A DNA stretch of 13,607 bases from JBAWXE01 sp037144255. Lineage in GTDB: Bacteria > Bacteroidota > Bacteroidia > Chitinophagales > Chitinophagaceae. The stretch spans positions 1-13,607 of the forward strand of contig JBAWXE010000075.1 of NCBI GenBank assembly GCA_037144255.1. The letters run 5' to 3'. A model generated the notes under the pieces. The model made no database searches and was not told the DNA's origin. It saw only the letters and a program-made list of their open reading frames with translations. Below are positions 7,438-13,607 of the stretch, piece after piece (positions within the stretch are counted from its first letter, which is position 1; every line of letters starts with the position of its first letter). The position numbers and the translations under genes are program-made.

Positions 7438-7902
7438 ATGCAGCCCGTAACTCTGGAATATAAAGGATATATAGTGACTACTGATAAGTCGACTATGAAA
7501 CTCGATGATATACATCGATGGTTGACTACAGAGGCATATTGGTCTAAACAGATACCTTATGAAACAGTAAAAATAGCCTTTGAAAATTCATTCTGTATAG
7601 GTGTACTACATAAGGATCAGCAAATAGGCTATGCCAGATTTGTTACAGACTATGCATCCTTTGCTTATCTGGCAGATGTATATGTAGAGGAAACACATAG
7701 AGGTATTGGGCTGAGCAAAAAGATGTTGGAAGTGCTGATGAATGAGTATTGGGTGAAAAAACTACGTCGTATCATGCTGGCAACGATAGGAGCTCATGGC
7801 CTTTATCAACAATATGGCTTTACTGCTCCAAAATTTCCGGACAGACTAATGGAGATAACAAGAGCAGGCATATATGGAGATGCCAGCAACCCCTGTAAGT
7901 AA
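7438..7902 (+). CDS. GNAT-family N-acetyltransferase
   Basis: A 154 aa protein with the GNAT acetyl-CoA-binding fold. Motif A lies around residues 76-98: LADVYVEETHRGIGLSKKM contains the R/Q-x-x-G-x-G/A-type pyrophosphate loop (R88-G-I-G-L-S). Motif B is visible as GLYQQYGF at 121-128. The N-terminal part (SFCIGVLHKDQQIGYARFVTDYASFAYL) forms the usual beta strands before it. The substrate is unknown; these small GNATs acetylate amino groups of diverse small molecules or proteins. It starts 3 bases after the aminotransferase stop codon and ends 14 bases before the DinB-like gene, so it is translated from the same message. No Shine-Dalgarno sequence is seen. Confidence 0.9.
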   Translation: MQPVTLEYKGYIVTTDKSTMKLDDIHRWLTTEAYWSKQIPYETVKIAFENSFCIGVLHKDQQIGYARFVTDYASFAYLADVYVEETHRGIGLSKKMLEVLMNEYWVKKLRRIMLATIGAHGLYQQYGFTAPKFPDRLMEITRAGIYGDASNPCK

Positions 7903-7916
7903 TCAAATGTACTACT

Positions 7917-8486
7917 ATGAGTGCTTTACCATATTTACATAGTGCCCAAAGGCAATTTCTCTACTATAAAGCATTGGGAGAAAAAGCTATAGAACAGGTG
8001 AGAGATGAACAATTGTTTTGGCATGCCAATGAAGAAAGTAATAGTATAGCTACTATTGTAAAGCATTTACGTGGCAATATGCTAAGCCGGTGGACAGATT
8101 TTCTAACTACAGACGGAGAGAAACCGAACAGAGAGCGTGATAGTGAATTCGAACAAGAACAGAAAGCCAGAGCCACCATATTACTACAATGGAATGAGGG
8201 TTGGGATTGTTTGTTCAAAGCATTGGACAGCATTATAGATGCAGATCTGGGACGTATCATATACATCAGGAATGAGGGACATTCTGTATTAGAAGCAATC
8301 AACAGACAAATAGCTCATTATTCTTACCATGTAGGGCAAATGGTGTATATAGCTAAGATATGTGTTAATGAAAAATGGAAAAGTTTATCCATACCACGAA
8401 ATAAGTCAAGCGAGTTTAACCATGATAAATTCATGCAAGAAAAGCAGCGAAAGCACTTTACTGACGATCTACTGAACAAAGAATAA
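7917..8486 (+). CDS. DinB-like/DUF1572 family protein
   Basis: A 189 aa, mostly helical protein resembling the DUF1572 branch of the DinB/YfiT four-helix superfamily. The candidate metal ligands of that fold are present: H50 in IVKHLRGNM, and H134 and H138 in IAHYSYHVGQM. The N-terminal helix (SAQRQFLYYKALGEKAIEQV) and the conserved FWHANEESNSIATIVKHL stretch support this. Superfamily members include thiol-dependent transferases such as bacillithiol or mycothiol S-transferases, but the function of DUF1572 proteins is not established. It is the last gene of the MocR-linked operon, starting 14 bases after the GNAT gene. It ends 5 bases from the ancestral 3' end of the convergent TonB-domain gene, with no terminator hairpin visible. 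Confidence 0.83.
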   Translation: MSALPYLHSAQRQFLYYKALGEKAIEQVRDEQLFWHANEESNSIATIVKHLRGNMLSRWTDFLTTDGEKPNRERDSEFEQEQKARATILLQWNEGWDCLFKALDSIIDADLGRIIYIRNEGHSVLEAINRQIAHYSYHVGQMVYIAKICVNEKWKSLSIPRNKSSEFNHDKFMQEKQRKHFTDDLLNKE

Positions 8487-8491
8487 TTGTT

Positions 8492-8605
8492 TTATTTACT
8501 ATTAGCAGCGTTGAAATAGATCGGGATTATGGTATGCTTTTTAATTGGCTTTTCGTTATCCAGTGCCGGTTTCCATGAAGGCAATCCGTTCACGATTCTT
8601 AGTGC
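8492..8605 (-). pseudogene. in-frame 3' remnant of the TonB-domain gene, cut off by a TAA codon
   Basis: After the TAA at 8608-8606 the same frame continues for 37 sense codons to a TAA at 8494-8492. The translation begins ALRIVNGLPSWKP and continues with NEKPIKKHTIIPIYF. This closely matches the first repeat of the same protein (EALRVVNNMPAWKP, then GKPVSVYFTLPISF). The remnant therefore completes the second TonB C-terminal domain, and the stop replaces the glutamate that is E104 in the first repeat. It has no start of its own and would be untranslated unless the stop is read through. Confidence 0.85.
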
Positions 8606-9214
8606 TTAAGCATCTAGTAACGGAGCAGCACTTTTGACGATCTTAGGGTCGTGTATCTTGCCATTTTCATCTATCAGTACTTTTACTTTCACTAGACCTT
8701 GAATGTGATTTTTCTTTGCTTCGGCAGGGTAGTTCATTGTCTCTTGTATGTACAATCTCAAATTGCCGTTGAATTGAGGTATAGTATCAGTATTATTTTC
8801 CTCCAGTTTGAAACTAATAGGTAAAGTGAAATATACGGAGACTGGTTTCCCTTGTTGATGGCCCGGTTTCCAAGCAGGCATATTATTCACTACACGTAAT
8901 GCCTCACTATCAAGAGAAGGGAATACAGAGAGGACAATGGTAGCATTTCTTATATTACCACTATCGTTTACTACAAATTTCACTATTACTTTCCCTTGTA
9001 TGTTATTTGCTACAGCATCTTCAGGATATTTGATATTTTCTCGTAGATAGTTTGAGAGTGCATTCTGGTTACCCGGGAAAACAGGCATTTGTTCTACATA
9101 GGTGAATGTTTGGGGATTGGTATTAGGAGCTAATGAATTTTTTCTTGTTTGTGCATAGGATGTGCCGGTGCCAATAAATACTACAGAAAATATTACTAAT
9201 ACAACATACTTCAT
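8606..9214 (-). CDS. exported protein with two TonB C-terminal-like domains, second truncated by a nonsense codon
   Basis: As encoded this is 202 aa. Residues 1-21 form a signal peptide (VVLVIFSVVFIGTGTSYA before Q22). The first TonB_C-like domain spans about 57-137 (LRENIKYPEDAVANNIQGKV, then ALRVVNNMPAWKPG and VYFTLPISFKL). The second starts at about 153 (LRLYIQETMNYPAEAKKNHIQG) and stops at residue 202, in the middle of the domain, where GAA appears to have become TAA. The intact form would be 240 aa. Such Bacteroidota periplasmic proteins lack the N-terminal TonB membrane anchor and the proline-rich spacer, so a direct role in energising outer-membrane receptors is doubtful. The function is unknown. 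The first domain could still fold. An assembly or sequencing error is the main alternative to a true mutation. The gene is unlinked to its same-strand upstream neighbour, the HD hydrolase, by a 129-base gap. Confidence 0.8.
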   Translation of the reverse strand: MKYVVLVIFSVVFIGTGTSYAQTRKNSLAPNTNPQTFTYVEQMPVFPGNQNALSNYLRENIKYPEDAVANNIQGKVIVKFVVNDSGNIRNATIVLSVFPSLDSEALRVVNNMPAWKPGHQQGKPVSVYFTLPISFKLEENNTDTIPQFNGNLRLYIQETMNYPAEAKKNHIQGLVKVKVLIDENGKIHDPKIVKSAAPLLDA

Positions 9215-9248
9215 ATGAATAGGTTGAAGGATGAAACAAACTGTAAGA

Positions 9249-9278
9249 ACTATTTATAAAGATATAGACTATTTATAA
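9249..9278. repeat. 11-bp direct repeat upstream of the TonB-domain gene
   Basis: ACTATTTATAA occurs at 9249-9259 and 9268-9278, 19 bases start to start (about two helical turns). It lies 35 to 64 bases upstream of the start codon at 9214, where a promoter or operator is expected. It is AT-rich, so chance cannot be excluded. Confidence 0.4.
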
Positions 9279-9343
9279 GAAAGTAAATACTTGTAAAATA
9301 GGTAAAGTGTCAAATCATTATGACAAAATGAGCCCAATATTCA

Positions 9344-9919
9344 CTAGATAAGATATTTAAGTAATTGCAGGTGAGCTTCTTTTTTTTCTTTTCTAAGGCG
9401 AATAGCTGTATGTGTGAAATACTGATGATTTTGAAGGAAACGAATCTGTAGGTTATTCCACTCGTCTTGATTATGGATAATGCCATATACTTTCAGTTCG
9501 TTAAACAGTTTGTTACCTATAGTGAAAAAATCATCACGACCTAAATAGTCTAGATCAGAATCGCACATTATCTGTTCTAAGAGATTCTTTGGTAATTGGG
9601 GCAAGCGAGTGGCCATAATCATACCACAAATGGTACTTATCTGCTCGTTTGTATATTCAAAATCAGGCAAACATTCGCGGGCTATATCGCATGAGATGCT
9701 TTCGTGTTCTTTCTGTTGGATGATGAAGCCTGAGTCGTGAAATAATACAGCAGTAAGTAATAGAAGTCTATCATCACCGGAAATGCCTTCATAATCTGCG
9801 ATTGTTTCAGCAGCAGCATACACATCTTTTATGTGCTCTGTACTGTGATAAGTAAGATGTTCCGGTAATTCTCTTTTTAGTTTCTCTAAAATGAATTCCC
9901 TTGCTTGCTCAAACTTCAT
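9344..9919 (-). CDS. HD-domain metal-dependent phosphohydrolase
   Basis: A 191 aa cytoplasmic protein with a complete HD metal site. The motif YHSTEHIKDV carries H25 and H29, the H61-D62 doublet lies in AVLFHDSGF, H72 is in KEHESISCD, and D120 is in MCDSDLDYLGR. The YHxxxH opening is like that of phosphodiesterase-type HD domains, and Bacteroidota proteins of this kind sometimes occur next to or fused with nucleotide cyclases. Here it is divergent from an adenylyl cyclase, with 87 bases between the starts. This makes hydrolysis of a cyclic nucleotide an attractive inference, but the sequence does not prove the substrate. Other HD hydrolases act on (p)ppGpp or dNTPs; the ppGpp-specific extended architecture and a dNTPase-length domain are both absent. 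A TATATTTA element precedes the start on the minus strand. Confidence 0.87.
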   Translation of the reverse strand: MKFEQAREFILEKLKRELPEHLTYHSTEHIKDVYAAAETIADYEGISGDDRLLLLTAVLFHDSGFIIQQKEHESISCDIARECLPDFEYTNEQISTICGMIMATRLPQLPKNLLEQIMCDSDLDYLGRDDFFTIGNKLFNELKVYGIIHNQDEWNNLQIRFLQNHQYFTHTAIRLRKEKKEAHLQLLKYLI

Positions 9920-10006
9920 GGTCTGAAATTGATGGTATGTAAATATAAACTTTAGAATTTATTTATTAATAATTTTATTTATTTAAAAAATTGTATTTTT
10001 AATAAG

Positions 10007-11929
10007 ATGAGACTGAAGCAAATGAAAGGGATAGTGTTATGTGTAGGGTTACTAACTACATGGTATGCCAATGGGCAAAAGGAAGGTGATAAACGAATAG
10101 ATTCATTATTGCAAGAACTACCAAAGGCTATTGAAGATACTAATAAAGTAAGGTTATTAAATGATCTGTCTTTTACGTACCATAATATAAATCCGTATGA
10201 AGGGCTAAAATATGGGGAGCAGTGCCTCACACTAGCAACAAAGATCAATTGGAAAGAAGGGATAGCAATTGGTAATAGTTGTATTGGTGCTAATTACCAC
10301 AGGAAATCAGAGTATCTGAAAGCACTGGAATATGAATTCAATGCTATGACCATATACCAGAGTCTGGATATGAAAACAGGGATTGCATCAGAGTCTATTA
10401 ATGTAGGGAATGTATATAGTGATCAAGGCAATCATGCAAAAGCACTAGAGTATTATATCAAAGCATTGACCATCTACGAGCAGACAGGAAATAAACGTTC
10501 TATAGCATCAGTAGACATCAATATTGGTAATGTATACAATGATGAAGGCAATTATAACAGAGCATTATCATACTATCAGAAAGCATTCGATGCCAATCAA
10601 TCATTGGGTTATGAAAAGGGTATAGCAGATAACGAAGTGAACATAGGAAATGTGTATAATAACCAAAGCAAATATGCAGATGCATTGTCTTATTATTTAA
10701 AGGCACTCAAAAGTATGGAGCATTTAGGCGATAAGAACTCGATAGCTATCATAATTGGCAATATAGGTAATGTGTACAATAATGAAAGTAACTATGCAAA
10801 AGCATTAGAGTATTATAATAAAGCACAGAAGATCAATGAGGAATTGGAGAATAAGAAGGGAATAGCTGTACTGTTGGGCCAAATAGGTAGTGCGTACTTA
10901 GGAATGGCCGGTGACCCTAAAAGTAAAGTAACTATCAGAAGGCCTGTAGCCTTGCATAAAGCCATTGATTATTTCAATAAAGCTATTGAACAGGATAAAT
11001 CCATCGGTAGCCTGAAGTATATACAACTGAATTACAAACAATTATCAATAGCCCAAGAAATGCTAGGAGATAATAAGGCTGCATTGAATAGCTATAAACA
11101 ATATGTTTTTTGGAAAGACTCGGTTTTTTCACAAAGAAATTCAGAGAAGATAGCCAATATCATAGCTCAGCGTAAAATAGATGTAATGGATAAGGAGCTG
11201 ATGATACAAAAGCTGGAGGTGGATAAAAAACGAAATGAAAGAATATTCTTTATTATAGGTCTTGGGTTGTTATTGGCTGTGATATTGGTTATTGCTAAAG
11301 AAAGAAAAAAGTCTGAATTGTTATTACTAAATATTTTACCCGAGAAAATTGCAGCTCGACTTAAGAATAAGGAACATCCGATAGCAGATAAATTTGAGGC
11401 TGCGTCAATTATTTTTATTGACATTGCGAATTTTACGGGATTTTCTGAAAAACGTGACCCTAAAGAAACAGTAGATATGCTGAATGATATATTTACACGT
11501 TTTGACATGCTGGCAGAGAAGCATGGTTTGGAAAAGATCAAGACAATAGGCGATTGTTATATGGCTGTATGTGGTATACCGGAGCCTCATGCCGGGCACT
11601 CTGATGCTACTGCGCTGATGGCATTGGATGTGAAAAGAACAATGGGTAAATATAAATCGCTTGATGGTACACCTATATTATTTAGAATAGGGCTGGATTG
11701 TGGACCTGTGGTAGCCGGAGTCATTGGGAAAAAGAAATTCATTTATGATCTGTGGGGTGATCCAGTGAATTCTGCCAGTCGTATGGAAGGATCAGGGGTG
11801 GCCGGAGAGGTACATTGTAGCGATAGATTTAAAAATAGCCTAAAAGGTACCTATACATTTGTAAGTAGAGGAGAATTAGAGATTAAAGGAAAAGGAATGA
11901 TGCGTACCTGGTTATTGCATGCATCATAG
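10007..11929 (+). CDS. TPR-TM-class III adenylyl cyclase
   Basis: A 640 aa membrane protein that converts ATP to cyclic AMP. It has a signal sequence (about residues 7-23) and six TPR-like repeats from about 85 to 300 at an exact 40-residue period (IGANY, VGNVY, IGNVY three times, IGSAY at 93, 133, 173, 213, 253 and 293). A further helical pair and coiled coil extend to about 411, followed by a transmembrane helix (413-430), a short linker LNILPEKIAARLKNKE, and the cyclase domain (about 463-640). The catalytic set is complete: metal aspartates D472 (FIDIANFTGF) and D516 (TIGDCYMA), adenine-selecting K512 and D581 (FIYDLWGD), and transition-state N588 and R592 (VNSASRM). K/D rather than E/C indicates ATP over GTP. 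The TPRs should lie in the periplasm and the cyclase in the cytoplasm. The start may be M6 at 10022, which gives a more usual signal peptide. It is divergent from the HD hydrolase. Confidence 0.93.
   Translation: MRLKQMKGIVLCVGLLTTWYANGQKEGDKRIDSLLQELPKAIEDTNKVRLLNDLSFTYHNINPYEGLKYGEQCLTLATKINWKEGIAIGNSCIGANYHRKSEYLKALEYEFNAMTIYQSLDMKTGIASESINVGNVYSDQGNHAKALEYYIKALTIYEQTGNKRSIASVDINIGNVYNDEGNYNRALSYYQKAFDANQSLGYEKGIADNEVNIGNVYNNQSKYADALSYYLKALKSMEHLGDKNSIAIIIGNIGNVYNNESNYAKALEYYNKAQKINEELENKKGIAVLLGQIGSAYLGMAGDPKSKVTIRRPVALHKAIDYFNKAIEQDKSIGSLKYIQLNYKQLSIAQEMLGDNKAALNSYKQYVFWKDSVFSQRNSEKIANIIAQRKIDVMDKELMIQKLEVDKKRNERIFFIIGLGLLLAVILVIAKERKKSELLLLNILPEKIAARLKNKEHPIADKFEAASIIFIDIANFTGFSEKRDPKETVDMLNDIFTRFDMLAEKHGLEKIKTIGDCYMAVCGIPEPHAGHSDATALMALDVKRTMGKYKSLDGTPILFRIGLDCGPVVAGVIGKKKFIYDLWGDPVNSASRMEGSGVAGEVHCSDRFKNSLKGTYTFVSRGELEIKGKGMMRTWLLHAS
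10259..10899 (+). repeat. tandem 120-bp coding repeats (TPR array of the cyclase)
   Basis: Six successive protein repeats of exactly 40 residues, so 120 bases each, run without indels. Recurrent elements are GIA, then IGNVY(N/S), then YAKALEYYxKAL. The long 40-residue period rather than the classical 34 fits the TPR_12-like subclass. The nucleotide copies have diverged, so the array is old rather than freshly duplicated. Confidence 0.75.
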
Positions 11930-11968
11930 TTTTTCTATGCACTATTTAGCATAATTGCCTAAAGGGTT

Positions 11969-11976
11969 TATTTTTG
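11969..11976 (+). promoter_or_regulatory. trmH: candidate -7 promoter element for trmH
   Basis: TATTTTTG matches the Bacteroidota -7 consensus TAnnTTTG exactly and ends 17 bases before the ATG at 11994. No TTG is found at the expected -33 distance. If used, transcription starts downstream of the TTG codon at 11955, which supports the ATG as the true start. Confidence 0.5.
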
Positions 11977-11993
11977 CGGTCTCATTTTGTAAT

Positions 11994-12590
11994 ATGACTA
12001 CTGAACGTGAAGCTAAAATAAACCGTGTACTCAATCATCGTCAGCCCGACCTGACCATAGTGATGGAAAATGTACATGATCCTCATAACATAGCTGCTGT
12101 AATGCGCACATGTGATGCTGTTGGTATACAAGAGATCTTTGTATTGAATACTCAGATAAGTACACACAAGAAGTTTGGTAAGAAGAGCTCTGCCAGTGCA
12201 GCAGGTTGGCTTACCATACACCAGTTTAACAATACAGATGCCTGTATTGCTGCTATCAGAAAGAAATATAGTAAGATATATGCTACACACTTAGGAGAGC
12301 ATGCAGTGTCTTTGTATGAGCTAAAAATGACAGAGCCTGTGGCTCTTGTTTTTGGTAATGAACATGTGGGTGTTACCAAAGAATGCTTGGCTCATTGCGA
12401 TGGTAATTTCATTATACCGCAAGTAGGGATGGTGCAATCGTTGAATATATCTGTAGCATGTGCAGTAACCTTGTATGAGGCTTTCCGCCAACGAATGCTG
12501 GCAGGTTACTATAGCGGAGAAAGAAGACTGCCCCAAGAGCAGTGGCAAACACTAGCTACCAATTGGGGGCTATACGGAGAAGAAGCATAA
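11994..12590 (+). CDS. trmH: TrmH-type tRNA (guanosine-2'-O-)-methyltransferase (SPOUT)
   Basis: A 198 aa SpoU/TrmH-family enzyme that uses S-adenosylmethionine to methylate a ribose 2'-OH in RNA, most probably G18 of tRNA. The opening, REAKINRVLNHRQPDLTIVMENVHDPHNIAAVMRTCDAVG, is given here as residues 4-43 and holds the catalytic arginine in NIAAVMRTCDA. SAM-binding knot motifs follow: ALVFGNEHVGV (motif 2) and IIPQVGMVQSLNISVACAV (motif 3). The length and order closely match bacterial TrmH, including the C-terminal extension with QRQRM-like residues. The frame is open further upstream to a TTG at 11955. I chose the ATG at 11994 because it gives the family's usual N-terminus and follows a TAnnTTTG promoter element. 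23S rRNA methylation is a less likely alternative. Confidence 0.9.
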   Translation: MTTEREAKINRVLNHRQPDLTIVMENVHDPHNIAAVMRTCDAVGIQEIFVLNTQISTHKKFGKKSSASAAGWLTIHQFNNTDACIAAIRKKYSKIYATHLGEHAVSLYELKMTEPVALVFGNEHVGVTKECLAHCDGNFIIPQVGMVQSLNISVACAVTLYEAFRQRMLAGYYSGERRLPQEQWQTLATNWGLYGEEA

Positions 12591-12591
12591 A

Positions 12592-12622
12592 AAAACAGCC
12601 ACTACATTGTAGTGGCTGTTTT
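12592..12622. terminator. bidirectional intrinsic terminator between trmH and rpoD
   Basis: A perfect 14-bp stem (AAAACAGCCACTAC pairing with GTAGTGGCTGTTTT) has a 3-base loop at 12606-12608. It is flanked by an A-run on the left and a T-run on the right, so it can terminate transcripts from both convergent genes. It begins 2 bases after the trmH stop and ends 18 bases before the rpoD stop. Confidence 0.92.
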
Positions 12623-12640
12623 GTATTGTTATAGTTCATA

Positions 12641-13510
12641 CTAATTGCCTAAGTAAGATTTGAGTAACTGACAACGGCTGGCAGTACGCAATTTTGTAAT
12701 TGCTTTATCCTTTATCTGGCGAACACGTTCGCGAGTAAGAGAGAATTTCTCACCGATGTCTTCTAAGCTCATAGGGTGTTCTACTCCAATACCGAAATAT
12801 AATTTTATCACATCACGTTGACGATCTGTAAGAGTACTTAAAGAACGCTCAATTTCGCAACGTAAAGAATCATGATGTTCCAGTTCAATATCTGCTGCAT
12901 CTGAGTTAGGGTTTTCCAGAATATCCAGTAGTGTATTATCTTCACTGTCTACGAAAGGTGCGTCAACAGATACGTGACGAGCTGCAACACCTAATGTGGT
13001 TTCTACTTCTTCAGTGCCTATTTCCAGTAATTCTGCCAGTTCTTCGGTCGATGGTTCGCGTTCGTATTCTTGTTCCAGTTGAGAGTAAGCTTTACTGATC
13101 TTGTTAGATAAGCCTACTTTATTTAATGGCAAACGAACGATACGAGATTGTTCCGCTAATGCCTGAAGAATAGATTGACGAATCCACCAAACTGCATAAG
13201 AGATAAATTTAAAACCACGTGTTTCATCAAAACGTTGTGCAGCTTTAATAAGACCTAAGTTACCTTCATTGATCAGATCACTAAGAGAGAGACCTTGGTT
13301 TTGATATTGCTTAGCAACAGAAACTACGAATCGGAGATTTGCCTTGGTTAGCTTTTCAAGAGCTCGTTGATCACCTTGTTTGATACGGATGGCAAGTTGC
13401 ACTTCTTCTTCAGGAGTAATCAGGTCAACCTTACCTATTTCCTGAAGATATTTTTCAAGAGATTGGCTTTCTCGGTTGGTAATTGATTTCGTGATCTTTA
13501 GCTGACGCAT
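12641..13510 (-). CDS. rpoD: primary (housekeeping) RNA polymerase sigma factor RpoD/SigA
   Basis: A 289 aa primary sigma factor that directs RNA polymerase to most promoters. It is of the short Bacteroidota type, lacking the long N-terminal region 1.1 of E. coli RpoD. Visible in order are region 1.2 (SLEKYLQEIGKVDLITPEEE), region 2 with the highly conserved LRFVVSVAKQYQNQGLSLSDLI and YAVWWIRQSI segments, region 3 (LEQEYEREPSTEELAELLEI), and region 4 with LTDRQRDVIKLYFGIG and the recognition helix SLTRERVRQIKDKAI. I chose the ATG at 13510 because phylum members begin MRQLKITKSITNRES; an in-frame ATG two codons upstream (13516) would only add Met-Ser. The segment KVGLSNKISKA differs from the more usual KVGSLNKI order. 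The sequence to the right (13511-13607) is the upstream region, in which I see no clear promoter. A bidirectional terminator lies downstream. Confidence 0.96.
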   Translation of the reverse strand: MRQLKITKSITNRESQSLEKYLQEIGKVDLITPEEEVQLAIRIKQGDQRALEKLTKANLRFVVSVAKQYQNQGLSLSDLINEGNLGLIKAAQRFDETRGFKFISYAVWWIRQSILQALAEQSRIVRLPLNKVGLSNKISKAYSQLEQEYEREPSTEELAELLEIGTEEVETTLGVAARHVSVDAPFVDSEDNTLLDILENPNSDAADIELEHHDSLRCEIERSLSTLTDRQRDVIKLYFGIGVEHPMSLEDIGEKFSLTRERVRQIKDKAITKLRTASRCQLLKSYLGN

Positions 13511-13607
13511 GGACATAGGCTAACAATATTTGTTTGAAACTCAGAGGTTAGTAATGAATAATCGATGTTCAGTATTACAATTATGTGGCAATTCTAAGGT
13601 TACTGAC

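Noticed and set aside
9979..10248. Minus-strand frame overlapping the start of the cyclase gene
   Set aside because: It is antisense to a well-supported cyclase signal peptide and TPR region, and its translation has no recognisable domain.
9344..11929. Cyclase plus neighbour as a Pycsar-type anti-phage system
   Set aside because: The cyclase is a TPR-TM receptor type with an adenine-selecting set, and there is no cyclic-nucleotide-binding effector (TIR, TM or nuclease) next to it. The neighbour is an HD hydrolase.
11920..11960. Hairpin-like sequence after the cyclase gene (CATAG-TTTTT-CTATG and TATGC...GCATA)
   Set aside because: The stems are only about 5 bp, with no GC-rich part and no following T-run, so it is too weak to call a terminator.
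11955..11993. Upstream TTG start for trmH adding 13 residues
   Set aside because: The added residues do not fit the family's N-terminus, and the TTG precedes the likely promoter -7 element at 11969-11976.
13511..13607. A further gene or promoter at the right edge
   Set aside because: The 97 bases show no reading frame of note and no clear TAnnTTTG with a TTG at the right distance, so only an unspecified upstream region of rpoD can be stated.

Overview
The window looks like chromosomal DNA of a Bacteroidota bacterium, most likely a member of the Chitinophagaceae or a close relative. The evidence is a short (about 290 aa) primary sigma factor of the Bacteroidota type beginning MRQLKITK, a DUF7948/SBBP-repeat secreted protein typical of this phylum, a TPR-TM-class III cyclase, a DUF6249 membrane protein, low GC, few Shine-Dalgarno sites and TAnnTTTG-like -7 promoter elements. 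I see no phage, insertion sequence, CRISPR array, tRNA or rRNA. No gene-free stretch exceeds about 165 bases.

Layout from left to right. (1) 1-1420, minus: the first 473 codons of a large secreted beta-propeller protein that runs off the left edge. (2) 1542-2667, minus: an ECF sigma factor followed by a two-TM anti-sigma-like protein. Facing away from it at 2831 is a DUF6249 membrane protein. The intergenic region holds two divergent copies of the same bipartite promoter (TGTAACC, 16-base spacer, GTCTTA), one aimed at each gene. This suggests that the sigma factor drives its own operon and the DUF6249 gene. (3) 3293-3862: an unrecognised exported protein. (4) 3864-8486: a MocR/GntR-type PLP-binding regulator, divergent from a tight four-gene operon of EamA transporter, branched-chain aminotransferase, GNAT acetyltransferase and DinB/DUF1572-like protein. 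(5) 8492-9214, minus: an exported protein with two TonB C-terminal-like domains. A TAA stop cuts the second domain and the remaining 37 codons stay in frame after it. (6) 9344-11929: an HD-domain phosphohydrolase divergent from a TPR-TM-adenylyl cyclase with a full set of adenylyl cyclase residues, a possible make-and-break pair for cyclic AMP. (7) 11994-12590: TrmH-type tRNA 2'-O-methyltransferase, convergent with the primary sigma factor RpoD (12641-13510), with a bidirectional terminator between them.

The strongest unexpected signals are the paired ECF-type promoters, the in-frame nonsense codon in the TonB-domain gene, and the cyclase/HD-hydrolase pair. Nothing in the window amounts to a recognisable new defence or mobile system.
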